A stretch of DNA of 64,000 nucleotides from Mucilaginibacter mali (GCF_013283875.1 NZ_CP054139.1:558001-622000), one strand, 5' to 3'. Numbered from the stretch's first letter, positions 35,744 to 45,069 are shown. Notes: generated from the sequence alone by a model not told the origin. A program made the numbers and translations.

Positions 35744-37146
35744 TAGCGCTTGAACAAGAAGAAATAGTAAAGCCCATGGCAACAAAAAAAGTGCTTGAGC
35801 GGCCGCGGTTAACATCGTGGCAGATATTTAACATGAGTTTCGGTTTCCTAGGTATCCAGTTCGGCTTCGCGCTGCAAAATGGCAACGCGTCGCACATATT
35901 GCAAATATTCGGGGCCGATGTAGAGCACCTGTCGCTGTTTTGGCTGGCAGCGCCTATTACAGGCATGATCGTTCAGCCCATCATTGGCCACTATAGCGAC
36001 CGCACCTGGAACCGCCTGGGCCGCCGCAAACCCTACTTTTTAACCGGCGGTATATTGGCCGCGCTGGCACTGATGGTGATGCCCAATTCATCAATGCTAC
36101 TGTTCCTGCCGCCACTAATGGTAGGTGCCGGTATGCTGATGATCATGGATGCTACCTTCAATGTAGCGATGGAACCGTTCCGCGCGTTGGTGGCCGATAA
36201 CCTGCCCGATAGCCAGCGTGGTACAGGGTTTTCGGTGCAAACCTTCCTGATCGGTGTGGGCGCGGTGCTGGGTTCGTTATTACCAACCTTGCTGACCAAT
36301 TACCTGCATGTAGCTAAAACCGCCCCTAAAGGCCAGGTACCTGATAACCTGCTGTGGGCATTTTATGTGGGCGCTATAGTTATGATAGGTAGCCTGCTGT
36401 ATACCATTTTTACTACTAAAGAATATCCGCCCGAAGTTTACAACCAGTTCTCGCACGATGAACCGGAAGAACAACACGCGGGCCTGCTAACCATTTTTAA
36501 AGACCTGGCCCACATTCCGCAAACCATGCGCCAGTTGGGTTTGGTGCAATTCTTCTCGTGGTTCGCGCTGTTCAGTATGTGGGTGTTCATGTCGCCCGCC
36601 GTGGCCGAACATATTTACCACGTAAAAGCCGGCGATACCACATCGGCCGCCTTTGCTGATGCCGGTAACTGGGTAAGCACCTGCTTTGGTATCTACAACG
36701 GGGTGTCGGCCATTTACGCGCTGATGCTGCCTGCCATTGCCCGCAAAATAAGTCGCAAAGCAGCCCACGCCTTTTCGCTGATAGCGGGTGGTGTGAGTTT
36801 AGTATCGATATTCTTCATTCAGGATCATACCCTGCTGGTTATCCCAATGATAGGTATCGGCCTGGCCTGGGGCAGTATCCTGGCTATGCCTTATGCTATC
36901 CTTTCGGGCTCTATCCCGGCTAAAAAGATGGGGGTTTACATGGGCATCTTCAACCTGTTCATCACCATACCGCAAATTATAAACGGCTTTTTTGGTGGCT
37001 GGATCGTGAAAAGCATTTTCGGCGGACAGTCTATCTATGCTATCGTGCTGGCAGGCTTGTTCATGCTTTGCGCGGCGGTATCGGTACTGTACGTGCAGGA
37101 TAACGGTGATATCCGCATTAAAAAATTAAAAGTTGCTAAAGACTAA
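35740..37146 (+). CDS. SLC45-type MFS sugar/H+ symporter (maltose transporter)
   Basis: A 468-residue inner-membrane carrier with 12 predicted helices. It carries the SLC45/GPH-like motif GHYSDRTWNRLGRRKPYFL (near residue 88) and PIIG before it. Proteins of this type move maltose or sucrose with protons and are regular members of Bacteroidota starch loci. It starts within the GH13 gene (ATGA). An ATG 15 codons further in (near 35776) is an alternative start. Confidence 0.9.
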   Translation: MIALEQEEIVKPMATKKVLERPRLTSWQIFNMSFGFLGIQFGFALQNGNASHILQIFGADVEHLSLFWLAAPITGMIVQPIIGHYSDRTWNRLGRRKPYFLTGGILAALALMVMPNSSMLLFLPPLMVGAGMLMIMDATFNVAMEPFRALVADNLPDSQRGTGFSVQTFLIGVGAVLGSLLPTLLTNYLHVAKTAPKGQVPDNLLWAFYVGAIVMIGSLLYTIFTTKEYPPEVYNQFSHDEPEEQHAGLLTIFKDLAHIPQTMRQLGLVQFFSWFALFSMWVFMSPAVAEHIYHVKAGDTTSAAFADAGNWVSTCFGIYNGVSAIYALMLPAIARKISRKAAHAFSLIAGGVSLVSIFFIQDHTLLVIPMIGIGLAWGSILAMPYAILSGSIPAKKMGVYMGIFNLFITIPQIINGFFGGWIVKSIFGGQSIYAIVLAGLFMLCAAVSVLYVQDNGDIRIKKLKVAKD

Positions 37147-37158
37147 TTAACTACTACC

Positions 37159-39066
37159 ATGAAAAGAACATCTTTATTGCTCATAGCTACAGTGCTGTTG
37201 TTGATCGCGGGATGCGGCAAGAAAAGTATAGACCCAACGCCCGATAACGGCGGCGATGGTACCACCACAAACCCTAATGGTAAGGATCTGCCATCGGGTA
37301 CTAAGGATGGCGTTACGTTTATAAATAACGGCACATCGGCCATATTTAACTTATACGCTCCGGGTAAAACATCGGTAGCGGTAATTGGAGAGTTCAACAA
37401 TTGGCAACCAACTACTATGAATAATACCACCGATGGCAAAAACTGGTGGATACAGGTAGATGGACTGGACGCCAATAAGGAATATGCCTACCAGTTTTTG
37501 GTGAACGGCAGCCTGAAGGTAGCCGACCCTTACTGCGAGAAGATACTGGACCCGGATAATGATAAATACATCACTGCCTCGGTATATCCTAATCTGAAGG
37601 CTTATCCTACAGGGCAAACGGGTAATGTAAGTGTAATGCAGGCCAACCAAACCGCCTACACCTGGAAGAATACCACCTTTACCCGCCCGGATAAAAAGAA
37701 CCTGGTGATATACGAATTACACGTGCGCGATTTTGTGGCTACCCACAGCTATAAAACCATTAAAGATACCCTTAACTACTTGAGCAACCTGGGCGTGAAC
37801 GCGGTAGAGTTGATGCCGGTGAACGAATTTGAAGGCAATTCATCGTGGGGATATAACCCGTCGTTCTACTTCGCGCCAGATAAATATTATGGCACCAAGA
37901 ACGATTTGAAGGCGCTGATAGACGAATGCCACTCGCACGGTATGGCTGTGATACTGGATATGGTATTGAACCACTCATTCGGGCAATCGCCAATGGTGCA
38001 ATTGTATTTTGACCAGGGTACACAGAAGCCGACAAGTAATAGTCCGTGGTTTAACGTTAATCCTACCCACCCCTATAACGTAGGGTACGATTTTAACCAT
38101 GAGAGCGCGGCTACCAAATACTTCGCCAAAAATGTAATGAAGTTTTGGATGCAGGAGTATAAGATAGACGGTTACCGGTTCGACCTTTCGAAAGGCTTTA
38201 CCCAAAAAGTAAGTACCGACGATGGCACCTTTGCTGCTTACGATGCCAGCAGGGTAGCGATATGGAAGGAATACAATAGCTTTATTAAAAGCATAGACCC
38301 GAATAACTTTTACGTGATACTGGAACATTTCGCGGTAGATCAGGAAGAAAAGGAGCTGGCCGATAACGGCATGATGATGTGGAATAACGTGAACAATAAC
38401 TTTATGGAGGCATCCATGGGTTATGTGTCTACATCAAATTTCTCGCGCCTGTACTATACCAACCACGCCGGCTTCACCGCGCCCGATTACAACGTGGGCT
38501 ATATGGAAAGCCACGATGAGGAGCGCATGATGTATAAGAATGAGCAATACGGCAATGCGGGCACTTCAAACGGTTATAACGTGAAGACTATCTCCACCGG
38601 CCTTGCCCGCCAGGAACTTGCCGCGGCATTCCTGCTCACATCACCCGGACCTAAAATGATATGGCAGTTTGGCGAAGAGGGTTACGATATCAACATAGAT
38701 TTTAACGGCCGTACCGGCGAGAAACCGATTAAATGGGATTATAACAACGACACTCAGCGCCGTGGCCTGTACGCCAAATTTGGTAAGCTGATCCGCATGA
38801 AGATCAATAACCCGGTGTTTACTACCTCAACCATTACTTATAACTCGGCAGGAGCGGTGAAATATGCATTACTTACCGGTACCGGTGTTAACGTTATGGT
38901 AGTAGGCAATTTTGATGTGAACGCGCAAACCACATCGGTCCTTTTCCCTGCGGGCGGCACCTGGTACGATTATATGAGCGGTGGTACAATCAACGTAACA
39001 CTGCCCTATAATATCACCCTTGCCCCCGGCGAATATCATATTTACAGTACAGCTGTGTTAAAATAA
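37159..39066 (+). CDS. GH13 alpha-amylase lipoprotein with N-terminal CBM48-type domain
   Basis: A 635-residue lipoprotein; the signal ends LLLIAGCGKK with Cys near residue 19, and a Gly/Thr/Asn-rich linker follows. Residues 50-130 form an early-set/CBM48 domain (VAVIGEFNNWQP). The catalytic regions are VILDMVLNHSFG, GYRFDLSKGF (nucleophile), FYVILEHF (acid/base Glu) and MESHDEERMM. Its layout is like that of surface amylases/pullulanases (SusG role), which cut starch before import. Last gene of the operon. Confidence 0.92.
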   Translation: MKRTSLLLIATVLLLIAGCGKKSIDPTPDNGGDGTTTNPNGKDLPSGTKDGVTFINNGTSAIFNLYAPGKTSVAVIGEFNNWQPTTMNNTTDGKNWWIQVDGLDANKEYAYQFLVNGSLKVADPYCEKILDPDNDKYITASVYPNLKAYPTGQTGNVSVMQANQTAYTWKNTTFTRPDKKNLVIYELHVRDFVATHSYKTIKDTLNYLSNLGVNAVELMPVNEFEGNSSWGYNPSFYFAPDKYYGTKNDLKALIDECHSHGMAVILDMVLNHSFGQSPMVQLYFDQGTQKPTSNSPWFNVNPTHPYNVGYDFNHESAATKYFAKNVMKFWMQEYKIDGYRFDLSKGFTQKVSTDDGTFAAYDASRVAIWKEYNSFIKSIDPNNFYVILEHFAVDQEEKELADNGMMMWNNVNNNFMEASMGYVSTSNFSRLYYTNHAGFTAPDYNVGYMESHDEERMMYKNEQYGNAGTSNGYNVKTISTGLARQELAAAFLLTSPGPKMIWQFGEEGYDINIDFNGRTGEKPIKWDYNNDTQRRGLYAKFGKLIRMKINNPVFTTSTITYNSAGAVKYALLTGTGVNVMVVGNFDVNAQTTSVLFPAGGTWYDYMSGGTINVTLPYNITLAPGEYHIYSTAVLK

Positions 39067-39093
39067 TTAATTGTTTAAGGTTGGAGAATGATT

Positions 39094-39125
39094 GGCGGCG
39101 GCTGTAATGGTCGTCGCCTTTTTTG
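39094..39125 (+). terminator. Terminator of the sus-like operon
   Basis: GGCGGCG and CGTCGCC form a 7-bp stem (one G-U pair) around 11 bases, followed by TTTTTTG. It lies 28 bases after the last amylase stop codon. Confidence 0.7.
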
Positions 39126-39184
39126 TGTGCAGCTGACTTTGTCCTAATTCGCCATTATGAAGGCTCGCGCTCATTGGCTACTCC

Positions 39185-39481
39185 CTACTCCCCCTCATAC
39201 AACCGCAGCCTGTTGCGCAAAGCCCACAACTCGCTGTGCAGCGCATCCACCTGTTGCAGCAGGTGATCTATCGAAGCGATGCCGGGTACATTGATATCCA
39301 GGTCGCGGTACAGGTGTATCATTTTCTCCAGCCGGGGCAGTTCGTCGGCAGGGATAAAGGTTTTTTTATCAACTATGCTGATGTGGATCAGGCCTTCGTG
39401 TTCCAGGTCGTGTATAAAAGTGGTTTCCAGTTGATGATGGATGCATACCTCATCGGCAGATATTAAGTTTACTGTTGCCAT
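39185..39481 (-). CDS. cbpM: CbpM-like chaperone modulator (MerR-type)
   Basis: A 98-residue helical protein starting MATVNLISADEVCIHHQLE, similar to the MerR-like CbpM that binds and inhibits the J-domain protein CbpA. The ATG at 39481 lies 4 bases after the cbpA stop codon; an upstream in-frame ATG would overlap cbpA and is not used. Pairing with cbpA supports the call. Confidence 0.85.
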   Translation of the reverse strand: MATVNLISADEVCIHHQLETTFIHDLEHEGLIHISIVDKKTFIPADELPRLEKMIHLYRDLDINVPGIASIDHLLQQVDALHSELWALRNRLRLYEGE

Positions 39482-39485
39482 GGCT

Positions 39486-40400
39486 TTAATGTTTAACGGT
39501 TTTAGCCAGTTCTTCAAATAATTCGCGTTGTTTATCGGTCAGGTTTTCGGGGACCTGGATATCGTAGGTAAGATACAGGTCTCCAAACTGATCGGCTTTT
39601 TTATAAACCGGTAGCCCTTTGCCCTTCAGCTTTACTTTGGCGCCCTGCTGGGTTTCGGGCTTTAGCTTCAGCTTCACCTTTCCGTTCAGCGTATCGGCAG
39701 TGATCTCGCCGCCAAGTACCGCCGTATACAGATCTACCTTTATCGTCCGGTACAGATCGGCCCCGCTGCGTTTAAAGTCGGGATCGTTAGGGATGATGAA
39801 CTTGATAAACAGGTCGCCTGCCGGGCCATTGTTACGCCCCGGGCCGCCGTGACCGGCAATTTTGATGGTCTGCCCGTTCTCTACCCCGCCGGGGATGGTC
39901 ATGCGGATCTGTTTACCGTTAACGGTGAGTGTGCGTTTATGTGTTTCGGCAATATCGCGCAGGCTTAATTGCAGTTCGGCATTAAAATCCTGGCCGCGAT
40001 AGATCCCCTGCCGGCCACCACCGCCACCTGCCGCCGCCCCGCCGAACATCGAGTTAAAGAACTCCGAAAAATCGGCATCGCCGCCAAATCCCTCAAACCC
40101 GCTCGACTGGTACCCGCCGCCCGGATTGCCGTAAGCCGAGCGTTGCTGTTGCCGGGCCTGCTCATACTGATCGGCATGTTGCCAGTTCTCGCCGTACTGG
40201 TCATATTTTTTGCGTTTCTCAGGGTCGCTCAATACCTCGTTAGCCTCGTTCAGTTGTTGAAATTTCTTGCTGGCTTCGGGGTCGTTGGGGTTAAGATCGG
40301 GGTGTAGTTTGCGGGCCAGCTTGCGGTAAGCGGCTTTAATGGTCTTTTCATCGGCCTTTTTATCTACACCTAAAGTTTTGTAATAATCAATAAAAGCCAT
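39486..40400 (-). CDS. cbpA: J-domain protein CbpA (DnaJ C-terminal type)
   Basis: A 304-residue DnaJ-like co-chaperone. The J domain (residues 1-70) has the HPD motif in [13 protein letters not shown] Gly/Phe-rich linker (about 90-125) follows, then two C-terminal peptide-binding domains ([18 protein letters not shown] onward). There is no cysteine zinc finger, which separates CbpA from DnaJ. It stimulates DnaK and may bind DNA. It is co-transcribed with cbpM. Confidence 0.93.
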   Translation of the reverse strand: MAFIDYYKTLGVDKKADEKTIKAAYRKLARKLHPDLNPNDPEASKKFQQLNEANEVLSDPEKRKKYDQYGENWQHADQYEQARQQQRSAYGNPGGGYQSSGFEGFGGDADFSEFFNSMFGGAAAGGGGGRQGIYRGQDFNAELQLSLRDIAETHKRTLTVNGKQIRMTIPGGVENGQTIKIAGHGGPGRNNGPAGDLFIKFIIPNDPDFKRSGADLYRTIKVDLYTAVLGGEITADTLNGKVKLKLKPETQQGAKVKLKGKGLPVYKKADQFGDLYLTYDIQVPENLTDKQRELFEELAKTVKH

Positions 40401-40567
40401 GTTGCGTAGGTTGTAATAAGTAATAAACGGTGTAAGGGTTGGGAAGTTTTATTTACTCAAGTATAAGGCATAAAAAAGCTTTTTAAGTGTTTAGACGAAT
40501 TAAAACAGGATTCAACACCTATAAAAATTTATAATGTTCATTATCTTGTAATACCTTAACACAGCTA

Positions 40568-41080
40568 ATGCATATACCCCACGTACTACTTCAATCATTC
40601 AGGGCGCTGGTTGTTATATTTACAGCGTTCGTTGTACTTTTTGTTTACCTGTATTATCATAGCATTTTACCTAAAGAAAAATTGCTGCCAATAATTGGTA
40701 AAATAACTTTTATAGATAAGAAATATAAGGAATACCCCCGGCGCGATTTTGATAAGTTCCGTTACATAGCCATCAGTGGGTACCCAAAAGTATTTGAGGT
40801 TTTTTTAGACGACTCTGCAAGGCAGCAACACTTTGATAAGCTACGGGTAGGTGATGAGATAACTGTATACTTGGATCGCATGATCGACTTATCTTTTTTG
40901 GGCGAGACAAACGCTGAGGAAGGAGTTGACCGTGATGCTGGCTACATCGAAAAAGACAGTAAACTATATTATAAAGTAGATGGTGGAGCGGAGCCCGTAG
41001 CGTTATCTGCAATTGGCTTTTTAATTGTATGTATTATAGGCAGCTATGTACTTTATAAAAAGGGGAAGCTCGGCTATTGA
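40568..41080 (+). CDS. Hypothetical two-helix membrane protein
   Basis: A 170-residue protein with an N-terminal membrane helix (ALVVIFTAFVVLFVYLYY), a central soluble domain of about 100 residues with beta pattern (IIGKITFIDKKY, YIAISGYPKVFEVFL, LRVGDEITVYLD) and a C-terminal helix (ALSAIGFLIVCIIGSYVLY). The plan is like DUF3592-type envelope proteins, but no family is claimed. Base use is AT-richer than its neighbours, which may hint at recent acquisition. Confidence 0.75.
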   Translation: MHIPHVLLQSFRALVVIFTAFVVLFVYLYYHSILPKEKLLPIIGKITFIDKKYKEYPRRDFDKFRYIAISGYPKVFEVFLDDSARQQHFDKLRVGDEITVYLDRMIDLSFLGETNAEEGVDRDAGYIEKDSKLYYKVDGGAEPVALSAIGFLIVCIIGSYVLYKKGKLGY

Positions 41081-41096
41081 CATAATCTCTTACGCC

Positions 41097-41205
41097 CGGT
41101 CAAGCGTCCACGCTTGACCGCAAGCTAATGTGAGCGTCTACGCTCACGTTAAAAATTAAGCGTGGACGCTTAATTAGGAATAAGTTCAAGCGCAGACGCT
41201 TGAAC
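41097..41205. repeat. Cluster of four hairpins with an AGCGTNNACGCT core
   Basis: Hairpins are at 41097-41120, 41127-41150, 41154-41175 and 41184-41205. Their cores are AGCGTCCACGCT, AGCGTCTACGCT, AGCGTGGACGCT and AGCGCAGACGCT. The outer stem bases differ from copy to copy but keep pairing. The first two and last two are in opposite orientation. They fill the gap between convergent genes. Confidence 0.8.
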
Positions 41206-41217
41206 TGGCGACATATC

Positions 41218-41907
41218 TTACTCCTCCAGCAACCCCATCAATTTCACCTCATCGGTAATTCGGATATATTTCCCGTTCGTCCCGATCAGTCCATCTTTTT
41301 GCATTTCGCTCAGCATGCGGAAAACGGTTTCGTAGGTAGCGCCGGCAAATGAGGCCAGGTCCTGCCGGGTGAGTTCGATATGGATATAACCTTCTTCATT
41401 CAGCCCGAATTGCTTTTGCAGGTTGATAAGCGCCTGTGCTATGCGGCCTTTAACGGGCATGTGGGCCAGGTTGCGCATCCGCTTTTCCGATTCGCGCAGT
41501 TCGGCGGCGAAGAACAATAGCAACTGGTAGGTCAGTTCGTTATTTACCTTCAGGGTCGATTCCAGGAAATCAGAACTAATATAACAAACCGCTCCGCTTT
41601 CCAGCACCGTGGCGCTGACGGGGTAGGTGAGGTTCTCGCCCAGACTCATGATCCCAAGCATCCCACCTTGTTTGGCAAAGCGGATGATCAGCTCCTTATC
41701 GGCATCCCAGCGTTTATGCACCTTTACAATGCCCGAGTTTACAAAGTAAATGCCGGTCGCCTCATCGCCCTCTTTAAAAAGCAGCTGTCCTTTTTTAACG
41801 CTCAGCGTGGTTTTGTTGGCGGTCACTGCCGGCAGCCAGTCCTTTAAACAAAGGCGGCATAAAAAGCAGCTGTTTAAATCGCAATCGGTTACTTTTTTAT
41901 CGGTCAT
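41218..41907 (-). CDS. Crp/Fnr family transcription regulator with N-terminal cysteine cluster
   Basis: A 229-residue regulator. The N-terminus has CDLNSCFLCRLC (C-x4-C-x2-C-x2-C, residues 9-20), a cluster that could hold an iron-sulfur centre as in Fnr. A cyclic-nucleotide-binding-like beta-roll (about 35-140) and a C-terminal winged helix with LTRQDLASFAGATYETVFRMLSEM follow. The ATG at 41907 (MTDKKVTDCDLNSC) is chosen over one 13 codons upstream. It probably senses oxygen or redox state and controls itself and the divergent ClC gene. Confidence 0.9.
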   Translation of the reverse strand: MTDKKVTDCDLNSCFLCRLCLKDWLPAVTANKTTLSVKKGQLLFKEGDEATGIYFVNSGIVKVHKRWDADKELIIRFAKQGGMLGIMSLGENLTYPVSATVLESGAVCYISSDFLESTLKVNNELTYQLLLFFAAELRESEKRMRNLAHMPVKGRIAQALINLQKQFGLNEEGYIHIELTRQDLASFAGATYETVFRMLSEMQKDGLIGTNGKYIRITDEVKLMGLLEE

Positions 41908-41966
41908 AAATTTACCCGTGGGGGAGACGGCGGCACAAGTTAGCATTAATTCATTTAATCCATATC

Positions 41967-41980
41967 ATGATTTATATCAT
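41967..41980. promoter_or_regulatory. Fnr-like operator, regulator-proximal
   Basis: ATGATTTATATCAT has half-sites ATGAT and ATCAT spaced by 4 bases, the geometry of an Fnr/Crp-family site (TTGAT-N4-ATCAA). It lies about 60 bases upstream of the regulator's start codon. Confidence 0.6.
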
Positions 41981-42011
41981 ACAAAAATCATTAATATGAA
42001 TTAAATAAAAA

Positions 42012-42039
42012 CATTTATATGATTTATATCATATAAATG
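42012..42039. promoter_or_regulatory. Fnr-like operator, ClC-proximal (28-nt palindrome)
   Basis: A perfect palindrome with 12-nt arms (CATTTATATGAT / ATCATATAAATG) around TTAT contains the same ATGAT-N4-ATCAT core. If the ClC gene uses the -7 element at 42051, the centre falls near -39, the position of class II Fnr activation. A further short dyad, TTATATGATATAA, is at 42068-42080. Confidence 0.65.
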
Positions 42040-42050
42040 ACAATTAACCT

Positions 42051-42058
42051 TACCTTTG
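42051..42058 (+). promoter_or_regulatory. -7 element of the ClC gene
   Basis: TACCTTTG matches TAnnTTTG and lies 25 bases before the start codon. There is no clear -33 TTG; the palindrome at 42012-42039 sits there instead, which fits an activator-dependent promoter. Confidence 0.5.
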
Positions 42059-42083
42059 CGCCATAATTTATATGATATAAGCG

Positions 42084-43790
42084 ATGAAACAAACTGCCGC
42101 CGTAAATTCTATACCTGTATCCCCCATTTTAGCCTCCGAAATGCCCGACGAGGGCGACAGGCGTGTCATACAAAAAAAACGCCTGATCAGGATATCTGTT
42201 ATTTCCGTATCGGTAGCGATAGCGGTTAGTTTTATCGCCCGCATATTAGTTAGCCTTATTAACCTGGTTACCAACCTGGCTTTTTATGGCAGCTTTAGCC
42301 TGGCATTTCACAGCCCTGCTTATAATCATTTGGGGTATTGGGTGATGATCATTCCGGCCATCGGCGGTATTTTGGTGGGTATTATGGCGTTGTACGGCTC
42401 AAAGGCCATCCGTGGCCACGGTATCCCTGAGGCCATGGAGCAGATCCTGACCAATAAAAGCAAGATCAAGCCCGCCATTACCTTTCTTAAACCCATATCA
42501 TCGGCTATAGCCATCGGTACCGGCGGTCCGTTCGGCGCAGAGGGGCCTATCATAGCCACAGGTGGCGCTTTAGGGTCCACCATCGGGCAGCTATTCAAAA
42601 TTACCGCTAACGAACGCAAGGTGATCTTAGCGGCAGGCGCGACGGCGGGCATGTCGGCTATTTTCGGTACGCCCATAGCGGCTGTATTTTTGGCGATAGA
42701 GTTGCTGTTATTCGAGTTTTCGCCATGGTCGATACTGCCGGTGGCGCTGGCCTGTATTACCGGGGCGGCGGGGCACCACTTATTGTTCGAGAGTGGACCG
42801 GTGTTCCCTATGCCCGATGTGGCCATACCATCAAACGGTGCGCTGGCCATCTACAGTTTGATTGGCGTAGCAATTGGCTTTATAGCCATGGGCCTCACCA
42901 AAATTGTTTACTGGATAGAGGACATGTTTGAAGAATTGCCCATCCATTGGATGTGGTGGCCCGCTATCGGCGGCCTGGCGGTAGGCATTATCGGCTTCTT
43001 TGCGCCGCATACACTGGGTGTTGGGTACGATAATATCACCGGCGTGCTGTCGGGTACATGGCCGCTTACATTGATACTGACCCTGTGTTTCTTTAAGTTC
43101 CTGTCATGGGCTATTGCTTTAGGTAGCGGCACATCAGGCGGAACGCTGGCGCCATTACTAACCATCGGCGGAGCATCCGGCGCTATTGCCGGCACCCTGC
43201 TGCTTCAATTTTTCCCTGACTGCGGCCTGAGCATCCCGATGGCCGCGCTGATCGGTATGTCGGCTATGTTTGCCGGGGCATCAAGGGCTTATTTAACCAG
43301 TATCACCTTCGCGCTGGAGGCTACGCTGCAATCGCACGCTTTGTTACCCCTGTTGGGTGCATGCACGGCATCGTACCTGGTATCGTTCTTTTTGATGGAA
43401 AACACCATCATGACCGAAAAAATAGCCCGCCGCGGCGTTTATACCCCCGACACCTATGAAGCCGACCCATTACAAAAACTGAAGGTGGCTGATGTAATGA
43501 GCACAAAAAAACCGGCGGACATCATCAAAGCCGACTATCATATTAAAACTACCGACAGCCTGCGTAAAGCCGTAGAATTAATGGCCAAAACAGGATTGGA
43601 AACCTTACAAGTAGAAGAAGCCGAATCGCAACAACCGGTGGGGACTCTCAGTTATAAAGACGTTTTAAAAAGCTACCAATACCAGGCCGATGAAAACGAG
43701 CGGGCTTATACCAACCTGTCGTTGAAACGCCGCAGGCTTAAAATGATGATCTTGAGTAAGCAGATGATCAATAAGGGAGATAAGCATTAA
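42084..43790 (+). CDS. ClC-family chloride channel/transporter with CBS-like C-terminus
   Basis: A 568-residue membrane protein with about 11 helices. Family motifs are RGHGIPEAM (a GxGIP variant with His in place of Ser), GGPFGAEGPII (with the gating glutamate) and GSGTSGGTLAPLL. Residues of about 460-535 form a CBS-like domain (VADVMSTKKPADIIKADY). It moves chloride or other anions, perhaps with protons. Its expression is probably set by the divergent Crp/Fnr regulator. Confidence 0.93.
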   Translation: MKQTAAVNSIPVSPILASEMPDEGDRRVIQKKRLIRISVISVSVAIAVSFIARILVSLINLVTNLAFYGSFSLAFHSPAYNHLGYWVMIIPAIGGILVGIMALYGSKAIRGHGIPEAMEQILTNKSKIKPAITFLKPISSAIAIGTGGPFGAEGPIIATGGALGSTIGQLFKITANERKVILAAGATAGMSAIFGTPIAAVFLAIELLLFEFSPWSILPVALACITGAAGHHLLFESGPVFPMPDVAIPSNGALAIYSLIGVAIGFIAMGLTKIVYWIEDMFEELPIHWMWWPAIGGLAVGIIGFFAPHTLGVGYDNITGVLSGTWPLTLILTLCFFKFLSWAIALGSGTSGGTLAPLLTIGGASGAIAGTLLLQFFPDCGLSIPMAALIGMSAMFAGASRAYLTSITFALEATLQSHALLPLLGACTASYLVSFFLMENTIMTEKIARRGVYTPDTYEADPLQKLKVADVMSTKKPADIIKADYHIKTTDSLRKAVELMAKTGLETLQVEEAESQQPVGTLSYKDVLKSYQYQADENERAYTNLSLKRRRLKMMILSKQMINKGDKH

Positions 43791-43946
43791 AAAACAAGAT
43801 ACTGGTCCAAGTTTAGCGCAGCGTAACCTGGACCTAAAATTATCGAAGCTTGCAGCTTCAGACGATTTAAAACGCAAGCAGGATGCTTGCCTTATTGTGG
43901 ATCGAAGTTATCTACTAAACTTCGATCAGTGATAAGTGATAGTAGA

Positions 43947-43975
43947 AAGGCCGGGCGTTATGCCCGGCCTTCTGC
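43947..43975. terminator. Bidirectional terminator between the ClC gene and argF'
   Basis: AAGGCCGGGC and GCCCGGCCTT form a 10-bp stem around GTTAT, lying between two convergent genes. T-rich sequence follows on the plus side. Confidence 0.7.
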
Positions 43976-43986
43976 TTTTAGTGTAT

Positions 43987-44934
43987 TTACATCGCTTCCA
44001 GCATCTGCTTTAGCACCGCCTGTGCGGCCCAAACGCGGTTGCCGGCCTCGTGCACTACGGCCGAGTGCGGGCCGTCCAGTATCTCGTCGCTTAGTTCAAG
44101 GTTGCGGCGTACGGGCAGGCAGTGCATTACTTTGGCGTTATTGGTATCTTTCAGGCTATCGTTCTTCAGCAGCCAGTCTTCGGTAACGGCGGGCATTTTG
44201 CCATAAGGTTCGTAAGCCGACCAGTTCTTTACGTACACAAAATCGGCATCGGCCAGTGCTTCCTGCTGGTTGTGGGTAATGGTAGCGCCTTGGGTAAACT
44301 CTTCCGATAGTTCGTAACCGGCAGGGTGGGCGATGGTGAAATCAACATTGGCCTTGCACATCCACTCGGCGAAGGAGTTTGGTACGGCCTGCGGCAGCGG
44401 TTTTACGTGCGGGGCCCAGGTAAGCACCACTTTAGGGCGCGGACGGCTCTTCAGTTCTTCAATGGTCACCAGGTCGGCCAGCGATTGCAGCGGGTGGCGC
44501 GTAGCTGACTCCAAACTTACCACCGGTTTACCGCAAAACTTCACGAACTTATTAAAGATCATTTCGCTATAATCTTCCTCACGGTTCTTCAAGCCCGGGA
44601 ACGAACGCAAGCCAATGATATCGGCATACTGGCCCATTACACCGGCAGCTTCGCGGATGTGCTCGACAGTTGTACCGTTCATTACCACATTATCCTGCAA
44701 TTCCAGCGCCCAGCCTTCTTTATCTATATTGAGCACCATTACGTTCATACCCAAATTTAGGGCAGCCTTTTGGGTACTCATACGGGTACGCAAGCTTGGG
44801 TTAAGGAAAACCAACGCCAAAGTTTTGTTCTTACCCAAATGCTGAAATGCATACGGATCAGCTTTTAATTTTAAAGCTTCGGCAGCTAATGCGTTGATAT
44901 CGGCAACGTCGTTAACAGAAGAAAATAGTTTCAT
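43987..44934 (-). CDS. argF': N-acylornithine carbamoyltransferase (ArgF' type)
   Basis: A 315-residue transcarbamylase. FLNPSLRTRMSTQ (residues 43-55) is the carbamoyl-phosphate site in the form seen in N-acetyl/N-succinylornithine transcarbamylases rather than ornithine transcarbamylase (STRTR). HCLPVRRNLELSDEI near 275 is the second substrate motif. It makes N-acylcitrulline in arginine synthesis. In Bacteroides the acyl group is succinyl; the acyl group here cannot be fixed from sequence. Last gene of the arginine cluster. Confidence 0.9.
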   Translation of the reverse strand: MKLFSSVNDVADINALAAEALKLKADPYAFQHLGKNKTLALVFLNPSLRTRMSTQKAALNLGMNVMVLNIDKEGWALELQDNVVMNGTTVEHIREAAGVMGQYADIIGLRSFPGLKNREEDYSEMIFNKFVKFCGKPVVSLESATRHPLQSLADLVTIEELKSRPRPKVVLTWAPHVKPLPQAVPNSFAEWMCKANVDFTIAHPAGYELSEEFTQGATITHNQQEALADADFVYVKNWSAYEPYGKMPAVTEDWLLKNDSLKDTNNAKVMHCLPVRRNLELSDEILDGPHSAVVHEAGNRVWAAQAVLKQMLEAM

Positions 44935-44961
44935 AGTAGCCCTTTAATTATTCGTATCATA

Positions 44962-45042
44962 TGTCATTTCGAACGATAGTGAGAAATCTTATACGGTTGA
45001 TAAGTCGCACGTATAAGATTTCTCCCGTTGGTCGAAATGACA
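44962..45042. repeat. 81-bp hairpin repeat (TGTCATTTCGAACGATAG)
   Basis: TGTCATTTCGA and TCGAAATGACA are the outer arms; GAGAAATCTTATACG and CGTATAAGATTTCTC are the inner arms. It lies between argD and argF' within the cluster and has no T-run. Confidence 0.75.
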
Positions 45043-45069
45043 AGTTGTGTTATAGTAACTCGCCTCTTA

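Noticed and set aside
43791..43946. A small RNA or further repeat after the ClC gene
   Set aside because: Some short complementary words occur (for example around GATCGAAGTT), but no stable structure or second copy was found in the window.
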